From assembly GCF_036880405.1 (NCBI RefSeq), contig NZ_JBAJJM010000016.1, positions 1 through 49,945 on the forward strand: a stretch of DNA of 49,945 bases, given 5' to 3'. The position numbers and the translations under genes were made by a program. Below, one piece after another: positions 41,995 to 49,945 of this stretch. The DNA is from Mannheimia indoligenes. Its GTDB lineage: Bacteria; Pseudomonadota; Gammaproteobacteria; Enterobacterales; Pasteurellaceae. Numbering within the stretch: the first letter of the stretch is position 1; every line of letters starts with the position of its first letter. Under the pieces are notes generated by a model. That model saw only the letters and a program-made list of their open reading frames with translations. It was not told the DNA's origin and made no database searches.

Positions 41995-42075
41995 TTATAA
42001 AAGGCGTTTGGAAAACACGCCAACCTATTATAAAATACCTTTCTTTTTATCCATTACTAACAAGAGAACTTCAAA

Positions 42076-43704
42076 ATGAATAATCGTGGCTTACTGCTAA
42101 TGGGTTTGCTTCTTGTGTCTGTGCTTATTTTTACGCAATGGCAGCAAGATTTTAACCCTGAAATTCAAGCTCAAAAACAGGCTCAAGCGGCAGCTCAAAC
42201 CCAACAACAGGCGGGTGATGTTCCAGCGGCTTCTAATGCTAATAATCCAATTGCAGACAGCATCACGCAAGGTAAAACCATTACGGTGGAAAGCGATGTG
42301 TTACGCCTAACCATTGATACCTTAGGTGGCGATGTGGTAGGTTCAGACTTATTGAAACACAATGCGGAATTAAACTCTAATACTCCATTCAAATTATTGC
42401 AGCAAGACGGTACTAAAACCTATGTGGCTCAAAGTGGCTTAGTAGGTAAAAATGGGATTGATACCAATGCTGGTCGTCCACAATATGCAGTAACGGCGGA
42501 CAGTTTCAAATTAACTGATGATCAAAACGAACTTTCTGTACCACTAACATTTGAGAAAGATGGTGTAGTTTATACCAAAACTTTCACCTTAAAACGTGGT
42601 AGCTATGATGTTGGCGTAAATTTCAACATTAAAAATAACACCGCAGAAGCGATTGAAGTTCAACCTTACGGTCAGTTAAAACACTCCGTCATTGAAAGTT
42701 CTGGTAGTTTAACAATGCCAACTTATACAGGTGGTGCGTACTCTTCTTCAGAAACTAACTACAAAAAATACAGTTTCCAAGATATGGAAAAAGCGAACTT
42801 AAGTATTGATACCAAAGCAGGTTGGATCGCAGTATTACAACACTACTTCGTGTCTGCTTGGGTACCAAACCAAGATGCGGATAATAACCTTTATTCACGT
42901 ACCAACAACGGTGTTGCAACCATTGGTTATCGTGGTCCATTAACAACCATTGCCCCAAATTCTGAAGCAAATTTAAGCAGTAAACTTTGGACGGGCTCTA
43001 AAGACCAAAAAGAGATGGAAGAAGCTGCAAACCACTTAGACTTAACCGTAGATTACGGTTGGGCGTGGTTTATTGCTAAACCATTGTTCTGGTTATTAAC
43101 CGCAATTCAAAAAATTGTCAGCAACTGGGGCTTAGCGATTATCGGTGTAACCATTGTCGTAAAAACCATTCTTTACCCATTAACCAAAGCACAATACACC
43201 TCAATGGCAAAAATGCGTATGCTACAACCACGTATTACAGAAATGCGTGAGCGTTTTGGCGATGACCGCCAACGTATGAGCCAAGAGATGATGAAACTCT
43301 ACAAAGAAGAAAAAGTAAACCCGATGGGTGGCTGTTTACCGATCCTAATCCAAATGCCGATTTTCATCGCGTTATATTGGACATTTATGGAAGCAGTAGA
43401 ACTCCGCCACGCACCATTCTTCGGTTGGATTAAAGACTTATCGGCACAAGATCCGTACTACATTTTGCCTCTATTAATGGGTGCATCAATGTTCTTGTTG
43501 CAAAAAATGTCGCCAACACCGGTGGCTGACCCAATGCAACAAAAAGTGATGAACTTTATGCCGGTGATCTTTACCGTATTCTTCTTATGGTTCCCATCAG
43601 GCTTAGTACTTTACTGGCTAACCTCTAACTTAATTACCATTGCCCAACAGTGGTTAATTTACCGTAACTTAGAGAAAAAAGGCTTACATTCTCGTAAGAA
43701 ATAA
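42076..43704 (+). CDS. yidC: Membrane protein insertase YidC
   Basis: Inserts and folds inner-membrane proteins, alone or with SecYEG. The 542-residue protein has an N-terminal membrane helix (LLLMGLLLVSVLIFTQW), a large periplasmic beta domain, and five C-terminal helices with the conserved MGGCLPILIQMPIFIALYW and FPSGLVLYWLTSNL. Length is standard. In most relatives it follows rpmH-rnpA-yidD; here none of these is next to it and it starts its own unit. Confidence 0.96.
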   Translation: MNNRGLLLMGLLLVSVLIFTQWQQDFNPEIQAQKQAQAAAQTQQQAGDVPAASNANNPIADSITQGKTITVESDVLRLTIDTLGGDVVGSDLLKHNAELNSNTPFKLLQQDGTKTYVAQSGLVGKNGIDTNAGRPQYAVTADSFKLTDDQNELSVPLTFEKDGVVYTKTFTLKRGSYDVGVNFNIKNNTAEAIEVQPYGQLKHSVIESSGSLTMPTYTGGAYSSSETNYKKYSFQDMEKANLSIDTKAGWIAVLQHYFVSAWVPNQDADNNLYSRTNNGVATIGYRGPLTTIAPNSEANLSSKLWTGSKDQKEMEEAANHLDLTVDYGWAWFIAKPLFWLLTAIQKIVSNWGLAIIGVTIVVKTILYPLTKAQYTSMAKMRMLQPRITEMRERFGDDRQRMSQEMMKLYKEEKVNPMGGCLPILIQMPIFIALYWTFMEAVELRHAPFFGWIKDLSAQDPYYILPLLMGASMFLLQKMSPTPVADPMQQKVMNFMPVIFTVFFLWFPSGLVLYWLTSNLITIAQQWLIYRNLEKKGLHSRKK

Positions 43705-43722
43705 TTTACTTATAACCACACC

Positions 43723-43750
43723 GTAGGGGCAAATTGCAATTTGCCCCTAC
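43723..43750. repeat. 28-bp perfect palindrome, copy 2
   Basis: GTAGGGGCAAATTG followed by its reverse complement; the centre is TTGCAA. A near copy lies at 5328-5355 within the nap operon. Confidence 0.8.
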
Positions 43751-43766
43751 ATTATGGTTTCTTGGC

Positions 43767-43800
43767 AAAAAGCCCGTTGATTTCACTCAACGGGCTTTTT
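43767..43800. terminator. Terminator between yidC and tpx
   Basis: A 14-bp perfect stem (AAAAAGCCCGTTGA and its complement) with a 6-nt loop between convergent genes. T runs are on both sides. Confidence 0.9.
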
Positions 43801-43841
43801 TCTATTTCACAAGCGGTGATATTCCACCAAAACTTTGCAAA

Positions 43842-44339
43842 TTACAATACCGCTAATGCCGCATCGTAATCCGGCTCTTGCTTGATTTCCGGCACTAATT
43901 CGCTGTGTAAGACTTTGTTGCTCTCATCTAAAATAATCACAGAACGAGAGGCTAAGCCAGCGAGTGGACCAGAGGTAATATCCACGCCAAGTTTGTTATG
44001 TAATTCACGGTTACGGAACGTTGATAATACTTTCGCATTTTCAATGCCTTCTGCTCCGCAGAAGCGTGCTTGAGCAAAAGGTAAATCTGCTGAAATACAT
44101 AACACAACTGTGTTATCTAAACTTGTTGCTTTTTCGTTAAACACACGCACAGACTTCGCACAAATACCTGTATCAATACTTGGGAAAATGTTTAACACTT
44201 TGCGTTTACCGTCAAAATCAGACAGTGAAACGTCCTCTAAATCACTGTTTACCAGCGTAAAATTTGCAACCACATCGCCTTGTTGTGGAAATGCACCTGC
44301 AACCTCAATCGGGTTTCCTGCTAAAGTTACTTTACTCAT
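43842..44339 (-). CDS. tpx: Thiol peroxidase
   Basis: Periplasm-or-cytoplasm peroxiredoxin that reduces lipid and hydrogen peroxides using thioredoxin. The start at 44339 (MSKVTLAG) follows AGGAG; an ATG at 44363 lacks one. The product is 165 residues. Peroxidatic Cys is in SIDTGICAKSVRVFN (about residue 60), resolving Cys in FAQARFCGAEG (about 94). It is a single gene. Confidence 0.95.
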   Translation of the reverse strand: MSKVTLAGNPIEVAGAFPQQGDVVANFTLVNSDLEDVSLSDFDGKRKVLNIFPSIDTGICAKSVRVFNEKATSLDNTVVLCISADLPFAQARFCGAEGIENAKVLSTFRNRELHNKLGVDITSGPLAGLASRSVIILDESNKVLHSELVPEIKQEPDYDAALAVL

Positions 44340-44485
44340 TCTTTTCTCCTTATGAATAAACAAGCGGTCTAAATATACCGATTTTTTGCAAAATAGGAAA
44401 CTATCAATTTAATTATGATAATCTTTAGAAACTAACCTGATTTTGCTATACTCATAGACATCTCATTTTTAAGGTTATCATTATT

Positions 44486-45217
44486 ATGTTAAAAATTTTT
44501 CGTGTTTTTTTAGTTGCAATAGCGGCTATTTTAATTTCTCTTGTCGGTACACTTTATGCGTTAGTGCGTTTACGCCACCCGAGCAGTGTGGGCGTTGTGG
44601 CACGTTGGTTCGGTTTATTACATAAATTGATGGGTGTAAAACTGATTACTCGTAAAAAACCTGAAATCAACTATCCGGTTATCTACATCGGCAACCATCA
44701 GAATAACTATGATATGGCAACGATTTCTTCAATGGTAGCAGAAAACACCGTGAGTATCGGCAAAAAAAGCTTGATTTGGATTCCGTTTTTCGGCTTAGTT
44801 TATTGGGCAACAGGTAATATTTTTATTCATCGTGAAAAACGCTCAAGTGCGATTGAAACAATGAACAAAGCAGGGGAAATTGTAAAAGAACGCAAGGTAT
44901 CGGTTTGGATGTTCCCAGAAGGCACTCGCAGCCGTGGACGTGGTTTACTGCCGTTTAAAACCGGAGCTTTCCATTTGGCAATTTCCGCAGGTGTGCCGAT
45001 TGTGCCTGTTGTTTGTTCTAACTTACACAATAAAATTGATTTGAACCGTTGGGATAATGGCGTTGTGATCTGTGAAATGCTTGAGCCTATTGATACATCG
45101 GGTTACAGCCGTGAAAACGTGAAAGAACTAATGGAAAAGTGCCACCAAATTATGCTCGCTAAATTTGAAGAGCTTAATCAAGAAGTTGAAGAACTAGAAA
45201 AAACGAAAAACGCCTAA
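44486..45217 (+). CDS. plsC: 1-acyl-sn-glycerol-3-phosphate acyltransferase
   Basis: Makes phosphatidic acid from lysophosphatidate in the inner membrane. The 243-residue protein has an N-terminal membrane helix, the catalytic NHQNNYD motif (HxxxxD, about residue 73) and FPEGTRSRGRG (about 147), the glycerol-phosphate site. It lies one base before ftsP, as in E. coli (plsC-sufI), so the two are probably one operon. Confidence 0.95.
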   Translation: MLKIFRVFLVAIAAILISLVGTLYALVRLRHPSSVGVVARWFGLLHKLMGVKLITRKKPEINYPVIYIGNHQNNYDMATISSMVAENTVSIGKKSLIWIPFFGLVYWATGNIFIHREKRSSAIETMNKAGEIVKERKVSVWMFPEGTRSRGRGLLPFKTGAFHLAISAGVPIVPVVCSNLHNKIDLNRWDNGVVICEMLEPIDTSGYSRENVKELMEKCHQIMLAKFEELNQEVEELEKTKNA

Positions 45218-45218
45218 T

Positions 45219-46643
45219 ATGAAAAAAGCGATAACCCGACGCCAATTTTTACAAGGTTCAATCCTAGCAGGTGCATTAGCGACATTGCCTCACGCTGCAT
45301 TAGCAGCTGATCGCTCTGCCCTTAATATTCCACCCCTTATGGATATTGGGCGTGGTAGACCTGTTCGGCTTGATTTACGCCCTGCTCAGACCCAATTTGA
45401 TAAAGGTAAGTTGGTCGATGTTTGGGGCGTGAACGGACAGTATCTTGCTCCTACTGTACGGGTAAAATCAGGAGATTTTGTTAAATTAACTTATCTCAAT
45501 AATTTGCCACAAAAAATCTCAATGAATATTCAAGGGCTACAAGCCTCAAGCGATATTATCGGCTCGGTGCATCGTTCTCTTGAACCCAAAAGCAGTTGGT
45601 CGCCAATTGTTTCAATTAATCAATCCGCTTGTACTTGTTGGTATCACGCCGATACGATGCTCAATTCAGCGTTCCAAATTTATCGAGGATTGGTTGGATT
45701 GTGGCTGATTGAAGATCAACATAGCAAAAATACCTCTTTACCGAATAAATATGGTGTGAATGATATTCCACTGATTTTGCAAGACCAGCTTCTCAATAAA
45801 GAAGGTGTACAAGTTTTAGATAAAAACACGCCACAATTTTTAGGAAAACGCCTGTTTGTAAACGGGCAAGAATCGCCTTATTTCAATGTGCCTCGTGGCT
45901 GGGTAAGATTACGTGTCCTCAACGCTTCCCTCTCCCGAGCTTATGACTTAAGACTAGATAATGACCAACCACTTAGACTTATTGCAACAGGTGTAGGAAT
46001 GTTAGCCGAACCTGTGGAGATGGACGTTATCCGCCTTGCTCCAAGTGAGCGAGTGGAAGTTCTGGTTGATTTAAGCGACGGCAAAACAGTTTCACTGATA
46101 AGCGGTCAAAAAAGAGATATTTTTTACAAAATCGGGCAAGTTTTCTCAAGTGATGATGAATTAATCGACAATGTAATTTTAGAACTCAGACCTGAAGGAA
46201 TGGCAGCGGTACTCAATACAAAACCAAGTTTACCTGCCTTTTCATTAGATGAATTTAATTTGAAAATCAGCCAAGAACGCCGATTTATGCTTAGTCCGTC
46301 TGATTACTTAATCAACCAAAAGCGATTTGACCCAAAACGAATTGATTTTACCGCTCAAAAAGGCAGTGTTGAGCGTTGGTATTTACACAGCACACAAGCG
46401 GTCGGATTTACACTGCAAGGTGCAAAATTTATTATTGAGACTCAAAACCGTAAACCATCCCCAATTAAGCAACTTGCTTGGCGAGATACGGTTTGGTTAG
46501 AGGCTGAACAAGAGGTAACTCTTTTAGTTCGCTTTGACAATACCGCTTCTGAGCAATTGCCTTTTACCTTTGGCGTGAGCGATTTTATGTTGCGTGATAG
46601 AGGTACGATGGGTCAATTTAGTGTAATTGAAAATGGACAATAA
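45219..46643 (+). CDS. ftsP: Cell division protein FtsP (SufI)
   Basis: Periplasmic protein of the multicopper oxidase fold that stabilises the divisome under stress. The 474-residue precursor has a Tat signal (RRQFLQGSILAGALATLPHAALA). Cupredoxin domains follow (VWGVNGQYLAPTVRV), but the copper His clusters of true oxidases are not evident, as in E. coli FtsP. The gene starts one base after plsC. Confidence 0.92.
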   Translation: MKKAITRRQFLQGSILAGALATLPHAALAADRSALNIPPLMDIGRGRPVRLDLRPAQTQFDKGKLVDVWGVNGQYLAPTVRVKSGDFVKLTYLNNLPQKISMNIQGLQASSDIIGSVHRSLEPKSSWSPIVSINQSACTCWYHADTMLNSAFQIYRGLVGLWLIEDQHSKNTSLPNKYGVNDIPLILQDQLLNKEGVQVLDKNTPQFLGKRLFVNGQESPYFNVPRGWVRLRVLNASLSRAYDLRLDNDQPLRLIATGVGMLAEPVEMDVIRLAPSERVEVLVDLSDGKTVSLISGQKRDIFYKIGQVFSSDDELIDNVILELRPEGMAAVLNTKPSLPAFSLDEFNLKISQERRFMLSPSDYLINQKRFDPKRIDFTAQKGSVERWYLHSTQAVGFTLQGAKFIIETQNRKPSPIKQLAWRDTVWLEAEQEVTLLVRFDNTASEQLPFTFGVSDFMLRDRGTMGQFSVIENGQ

Positions 46644-46696
46644 CCCTTCGATAGGCGATAATGCCCCATAATTTTGCCCATAAAAAGGAAAAAATA

Positions 46697-47650
46697 ATGA
46701 GCCAAGAATTTTTAGATTTTGAAATGCCGATTGCCGAACTTGAAGCTAAAATTGAGTCTTTAAGAGCGGTCAGTCTGCAAGATGACAAAATTGACCTTGA
46801 TGATGAAATCAAGCGTTTACAAAAGAAAAGCGAAGAATTAACCAAAAAAACCTTTGCAAATTTAGATGCGTGGCAAATTTCCCGTATGGCACGCCACCCA
46901 AACCGCCCATACACTTTAGACTATATTGAACATATCTTCACTGAGTTTGATGAATTAGCAGGTGATCGTGCATTCGCTGATGATAAAGCCATTGTCGGCG
47001 GTATTGCTCGTTTAGACGGTCGCCCGGTGATGATTATTGGTCATCAGAAAGGTCGTACGGTAAAAGAGAAGGTAAAACGTAATTTCGGTATGCCTGCACC
47101 GGAAGGTTATCGTAAAGCATTACGCTTAATGGAAATGGCAGAACGTTTTAATATGCCGATTATTACCTTTATTGATACACCGGGAGCTTATCCGGGTATT
47201 GGGGCTGAAGAGCGCGGTCAATCAGAAGCGATCGCTCGCAACTTGCGTGAAATGTCGCAACTCTCTGTACCGGTAATTTGTACCGTAATTGGCGAAGGTG
47301 GTTCAGGCGGTGCATTAGCTATCGGCGTAGGTGATAAAGTCAATATGTTGCAATATTCAACCTACTCGGTTATTTCTCCTGAAGGCTGTGCCTCAATTCT
47401 ATGGAAAAGTGCCGATAAAGCCTCAACTGCGGCAGAGGTAATGGGCTTAACTGCTCCACGTTTAAAAGAGTTAGAACTGATCGATAACATCGTGCCGGAA
47501 CCATTGGGTGGGGCTCATCGAAATGTTGAGGAAATTGCACAAAATCTTAAACAACGTATTGTGGAAGATTTAGCGGAGTTAGATCAACTCAGCAAAGACG
47601 ATTTATTAGAACGTCGTTATCAACGCCTAATGAACTATGGCTACGTTTAA
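46697..47650 (+). CDS. accA: Acetyl-CoA carboxylase carboxyltransferase subunit alpha
   Basis: Alpha subunit of the carboxyltransferase that makes malonyl-CoA, first step of fatty-acid synthesis. The ATG at 46697 (MSQEFLDFEMPIAELEAKIE) follows AAAGGA; an open frame runs 12 codons further upstream. The product is 317 residues with conserved HPNRPYTLDYI, GAYPGIGAEERGQSEAIARNL and GEGGSGGALAIGVGD. It lies 53 bp after ftsP. Confidence 0.97.
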   Translation: MSQEFLDFEMPIAELEAKIESLRAVSLQDDKIDLDDEIKRLQKKSEELTKKTFANLDAWQISRMARHPNRPYTLDYIEHIFTEFDELAGDRAFADDKAIVGGIARLDGRPVMIIGHQKGRTVKEKVKRNFGMPAPEGYRKALRLMEMAERFNMPIITFIDTPGAYPGIGAEERGQSEAIARNLREMSQLSVPVICTVIGEGGSGGALAIGVGDKVNMLQYSTYSVISPEGCASILWKSADKASTAAEVMGLTAPRLKELELIDNIVPEPLGGAHRNVEEIAQNLKQRIVEDLAELDQLSKDDLLERRYQRLMNYGYV

Positions 47651-47748
47651 TCGGTTTTAAATAGAACAAGCGGTAAGATTTTTGTAGAAATTTGCAAAAT
47701 CTTGCCGTTTTGCATTAAGAGAATAAAAAGATAAAAGAGATTTGAAAG

Positions 47749-47824
<76 letters not shown>

Positions 47825-47939
47825 ATATAGAAAAGTTTTAACGAGGGAGAATTATAGCAATTTCTTTCCCGCCTTCAACCCTCAAGCCATTCAAATGACT
47901 AAAAAATAATACACATTAAGCTTTTAAAGGAGCAAGCGA

Positions 47940-48800
47940 ATGAAAAACATACTCTCTATTCAATCCCACGTTGTCTATGGCTACGCCGGCAACAAAGCGG
48001 CAACCTTTCCAATGCAGCTTTTAGGAGTGGATGTTTGGGCATTAAACACAGTGCAATTTTCTAACCATACTCAATATGGGAAATGGGGCGGAATGGTAAT
48101 GCCAAAAGAACAGATTGGCAGCATTGTAGAGGGAATTCACAATATCGATGAACTTCATCGCTGCGATGCGGTATTATCAGGCTACATTGGCTCTGCAGAA
48201 CAAGTTGAAGAAATCATCAATGCATTCCATAAAGTAAAAGCGGAAAATCCTAATGCGATCTACATTTGCGACCCAGTAATGGGACACCCCGATAAAGGTT
48301 GTATCGTAGCAGATGGAGTAAAAGAAGGCTTAATCAATCTAGCGATGGCACAAGCTGATATCATCACACCAAATTTAGTGGAATTACGAGAGCTCACAGG
48401 CTTAACCGTAGAAAATTTCGAGCAAGTCTTAGAAGCCGTAAAAGTGATTTTAACTAAAGGTCCGAAAAAAGTGCTAGTAAAACATTTAAGCCGTGTAGGT
48501 AAAGATAGCAACAAATTTGAGATGCTTTTTGCCAACCAAGAGGGTATTTGGCATATCAGCCGACCGCTCTATCATTTCGACAAAGAACCGGTAGGTGTAG
48601 GTGATTTAACCGCCGGCTTATTCGTGGCAAATTTATTAAACGGCAAATCTGATCTCGATGCTTTCGAGCACACTGCAAATGCCGTAAACGAAGTGATGGA
48701 ACAAACCTCAAAATCAGGCTTGTACGAACTCCAAATTATTCGCTCACGGGATTTAATCGTTAATCCACAATGTAATTATAAAGCTGTAAAAATTGCTTAA
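47940..48800 (+). CDS. pdxY: Pyridoxal kinase PdxY
   Basis: Phosphorylates pyridoxal to PLP in the salvage pathway; PLP is the cofactor of Dat and Ddc, encoded in this window. The 286-residue ribokinase-fold protein starts MKNILSIQSHVVYGYAGNKA and has YICDPVMGHPDKGCIV and the C-terminal GVGDLTAGLF motif with the catalytic Asp. Length is normal. It is a single gene with a strong terminator formed by opposed uptake sequences. Confidence 0.95.
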   Translation: MKNILSIQSHVVYGYAGNKAATFPMQLLGVDVWALNTVQFSNHTQYGKWGGMVMPKEQIGSIVEGIHNIDELHRCDAVLSGYIGSAEQVEEIINAFHKVKAENPNAIYICDPVMGHPDKGCIVADGVKEGLINLAMAQADIITPNLVELRELTGLTVENFEQVLEAVKVILTKGPKKVLVKHLSRVGKDSNKFEMLFANQEGIWHISRPLYHFDKEPVGVGDLTAGLFVANLLNGKSDLDAFEHTANAVNEVMEQTSKSGLYELQIIRSRDLIVNPQCNYKAVKIA

Positions 48801-48829
48801 TTGAAATTGTAAAATATTGATAAAATTCG

Positions 48830-48866
48830 ACCGCTTGTAAAAATAAATTTACAAGCGGTTGTTTTT
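48830..48866 (+). terminator. Terminator of pdxY built from two uptake sequences
   Basis: ACCGCTTGTAAA (48830-48841) and TTTACAAGCGGT (48848-48859) make a 12-bp perfect stem with AATAAA loop, followed by TGTTTTTTC. Confidence 0.88.
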
Positions 48867-48912
48867 TCTCAAAACTTTGCAAATCGGTTTTGCCTTCTGA
48901 AATAAAGGCAAT

Positions 48913-48942
48913 AAAAAAGAGGCATATCTTTCGATATACCTC
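48913..48942 (-). terminator. Terminator of tuf
   Basis: On the minus strand GAGGTATATC, a 4-nt loop and GATATGCCTC (10 bp with one G-U pair), then six T. It ends the tuf transcript. Confidence 0.88.
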
Positions 48943-48985
48943 TCTTCTTTTTTAGCTTATCGCTTCAAATAATGCTTTCGCTTAA

Positions 48986-49945
48986 TTATTTGATGATTTT
49001 CGCAACAACGCCCGCACCTACTGTACGACCACCTTCACGGATAGCGAAGCGTAAACCTTCGTCCATCGCGATTGGGTGAATTAAGCTTACTACCATTTTG
49101 ATGTTATCGCCAGGCATTACCATCTCAACACCTTCCGGTAATTCGATAGTACCTGTTACGTCTGTTGTACGGAAGTAGAACTGTGGACGGTAACCTTTGA
49201 AGAATGGAGTATGACGACCACCTTCTTCTTTTGATAATACGTAAACTTCTGATTCGAAGTCTGTGTGTGGAGTGATTGAACCCGGTTTAGCAAGTACTTG
49301 ACCACGTTCGATTTCTTCACGTTTAGTACCACGTAATAATGCACCAACGTTCTCACCCGCACGACCTTCGTCTAATAATTTACGGAACATCTCAACACCG
49401 GTTACTGTTGTTTTCGTTGTATCTTTGATACCTACGATTTCAACTTCATCACCAGTACGGATGATACCACGCTCAACACGACCTGTTACTACTGTACCAC
49501 GACCAGAAATTGAGAATACGTCTTCGATTGGTAATAAGAATGGCTTATCAATCGCACGCTCAGGCTCTGGGATATAAGTATCTAAGTGGTTTGCTAACTC
49601 AAGGATTTTCTCTTCCCACTCAGCAACACCGTTTAATGCTTGTAATGCTGAACCACGTACGATTGGAGTGTCATCGCCCGGGAAGTCGTATTGAGAAAGA
49701 AGTTCACGAACTTCCATTTCAACTAATTCTAATAACTCTTCGTCATCAACCATATCGCATTTGTTTAAGAATACGATGATGTATGGAACACCTACTTGGC
49801 GACCTAATAAGATGTGCTCACGAGTTTGTGGCATTGGACCATCTGTTGCTGCTACTACTAAGATAGCACCATCCATTTGTGCCGCACCGGTAATCATGTT
49901 TTTAACATAGTCCGCGTGTCCCGGGCAGTCAACGTGTGCGTAGTG
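48986..49945 (-). CDS. tuf: Elongation factor Tu, N-terminus beyond the right edge
   Basis: GTPase that delivers aminoacyl-tRNA to the ribosome. The frame is open to the window edge at 49945: HYAHVDCPGHADYVKN precedes the first in-window ATG at 49897, which is an internal Met. The visible 319 residues include the G3 DCPGH motif, NKCD, and domains 2 and 3 up to KIIK-stop. About 75 N-terminal residues are missing. Which copy (tufA or tufB) cannot be told. Codon use is strongly biased, as for highly expressed genes. Confidence 0.98.
   Translation of the reverse strand, partial: HYAHVDCPGHADYVKNMITGAAQMDGAILVVAATDGPMPQTREHILLGRQVGVPYIIVFLNKCDMVDDEELLELVEMEVRELLSQYDFPGDDTPIVRGSALQALNGVAEWEEKILELANHLDTYIPEPERAIDKPFLLPIEDVFSISGRGTVVTGRVERGIIRTGDEVEIVGIKDTTKTTVTGVEMFRKLLDEGRAGENVGALLRGTKREEIERGQVLAKPGSITPHTDFESEVYVLSKEEGGRHTPFFKGYRPQFYFRTTDVTGTIELPEGVEMVMPGDNIKMVVSLIHPIAMDEGLRFAIREGGRTVGAGVVAKIIK

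Noticed and set aside
48986..49897. tuf starting at the ATG at 49897
   Set aside because: The frame continues upstream with conserved EF-Tu sequence to the window edge, so that Met is internal.

Overview
The window comes from a Pasteurellaceae chromosome of the Actinobacillus/Mannheimia type. The DNA is A+T-rich and carries dozens of copies of the Apl-type DNA uptake core ACAAGCGGT in both orientations, often followed by TTTTGCAA. Gene content agrees: a napFDAGHBC operon, tandem ompA paralogues, dat-ddc, and ppd/com pseudopilin genes next to recC. It is nearly all core genome. I see no insertion sequence, prophage, integrase, CRISPR array or rRNA.

Layout. 1-2340: a truncated repeat-rich lipoprotein gene, a CPBP membrane protein, and cpdA with a CRP-like operator. 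2386-8842: nap operon (periplasmic nitrate reductase) on the minus strand, with a perfect FNR box at 8903-8916 shared with a divergent quinone oxidoreductase gene. 9632-12621: dat-ddc, the 1,3-diaminopropane pathway, behind a structured leader. 12932-18429: rpmG, rpmB, radC, coaBC, two unknown envelope genes, dut, slmA and yheU. 18492-21074: crp, murB and birA. 21142-21832: a toxin-antitoxin pair. 22057-32285: dppA, ptrA, recC and four pseudopilin genes. 32385-35205: fabA, a Lon-like gene and matP. 35269-37648: two ompA genes. 38069-43704: ydiJ, a tiny unlisted gene, menI-like thioesterase and yidC. 43842-47650: tpx, plsC, ftsP and accA. 47749-49945: tRNA-Thr(TGT), pdxY and partial tuf.

The main regulatory theme is natural competence. 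Three near-identical 22-bp CRP-S (Sxy-dependent CRP) sites, half-sites TTTTGCGA/TCGAAAAA around a 6-bp spacer, lie upstream of radC (14377-14398), the toxin-antitoxin pair (21914-21935) and the pseudopilin operon (32353-32374). Each has a plausible -10 close to class II spacing. crp, and cpdA with its own CRP-like site, are in the same window, so both the cAMP signal and several of its competence outputs are visible. The pseudopilin operon also has a hairpin that buries its ribosome binding site.

The most novel candidate is a compact minus-strand unit at 41192-41448: a perfect TATAAT, a structured leader starting with a 5' stem-loop, an 11-nt perfect Shine-Dalgarno partly held in a second hairpin, a 37-residue hydrophobic peptide starting with GTG, and a strong terminator. 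It looks like a type I toxin-like or small membrane protein gene.
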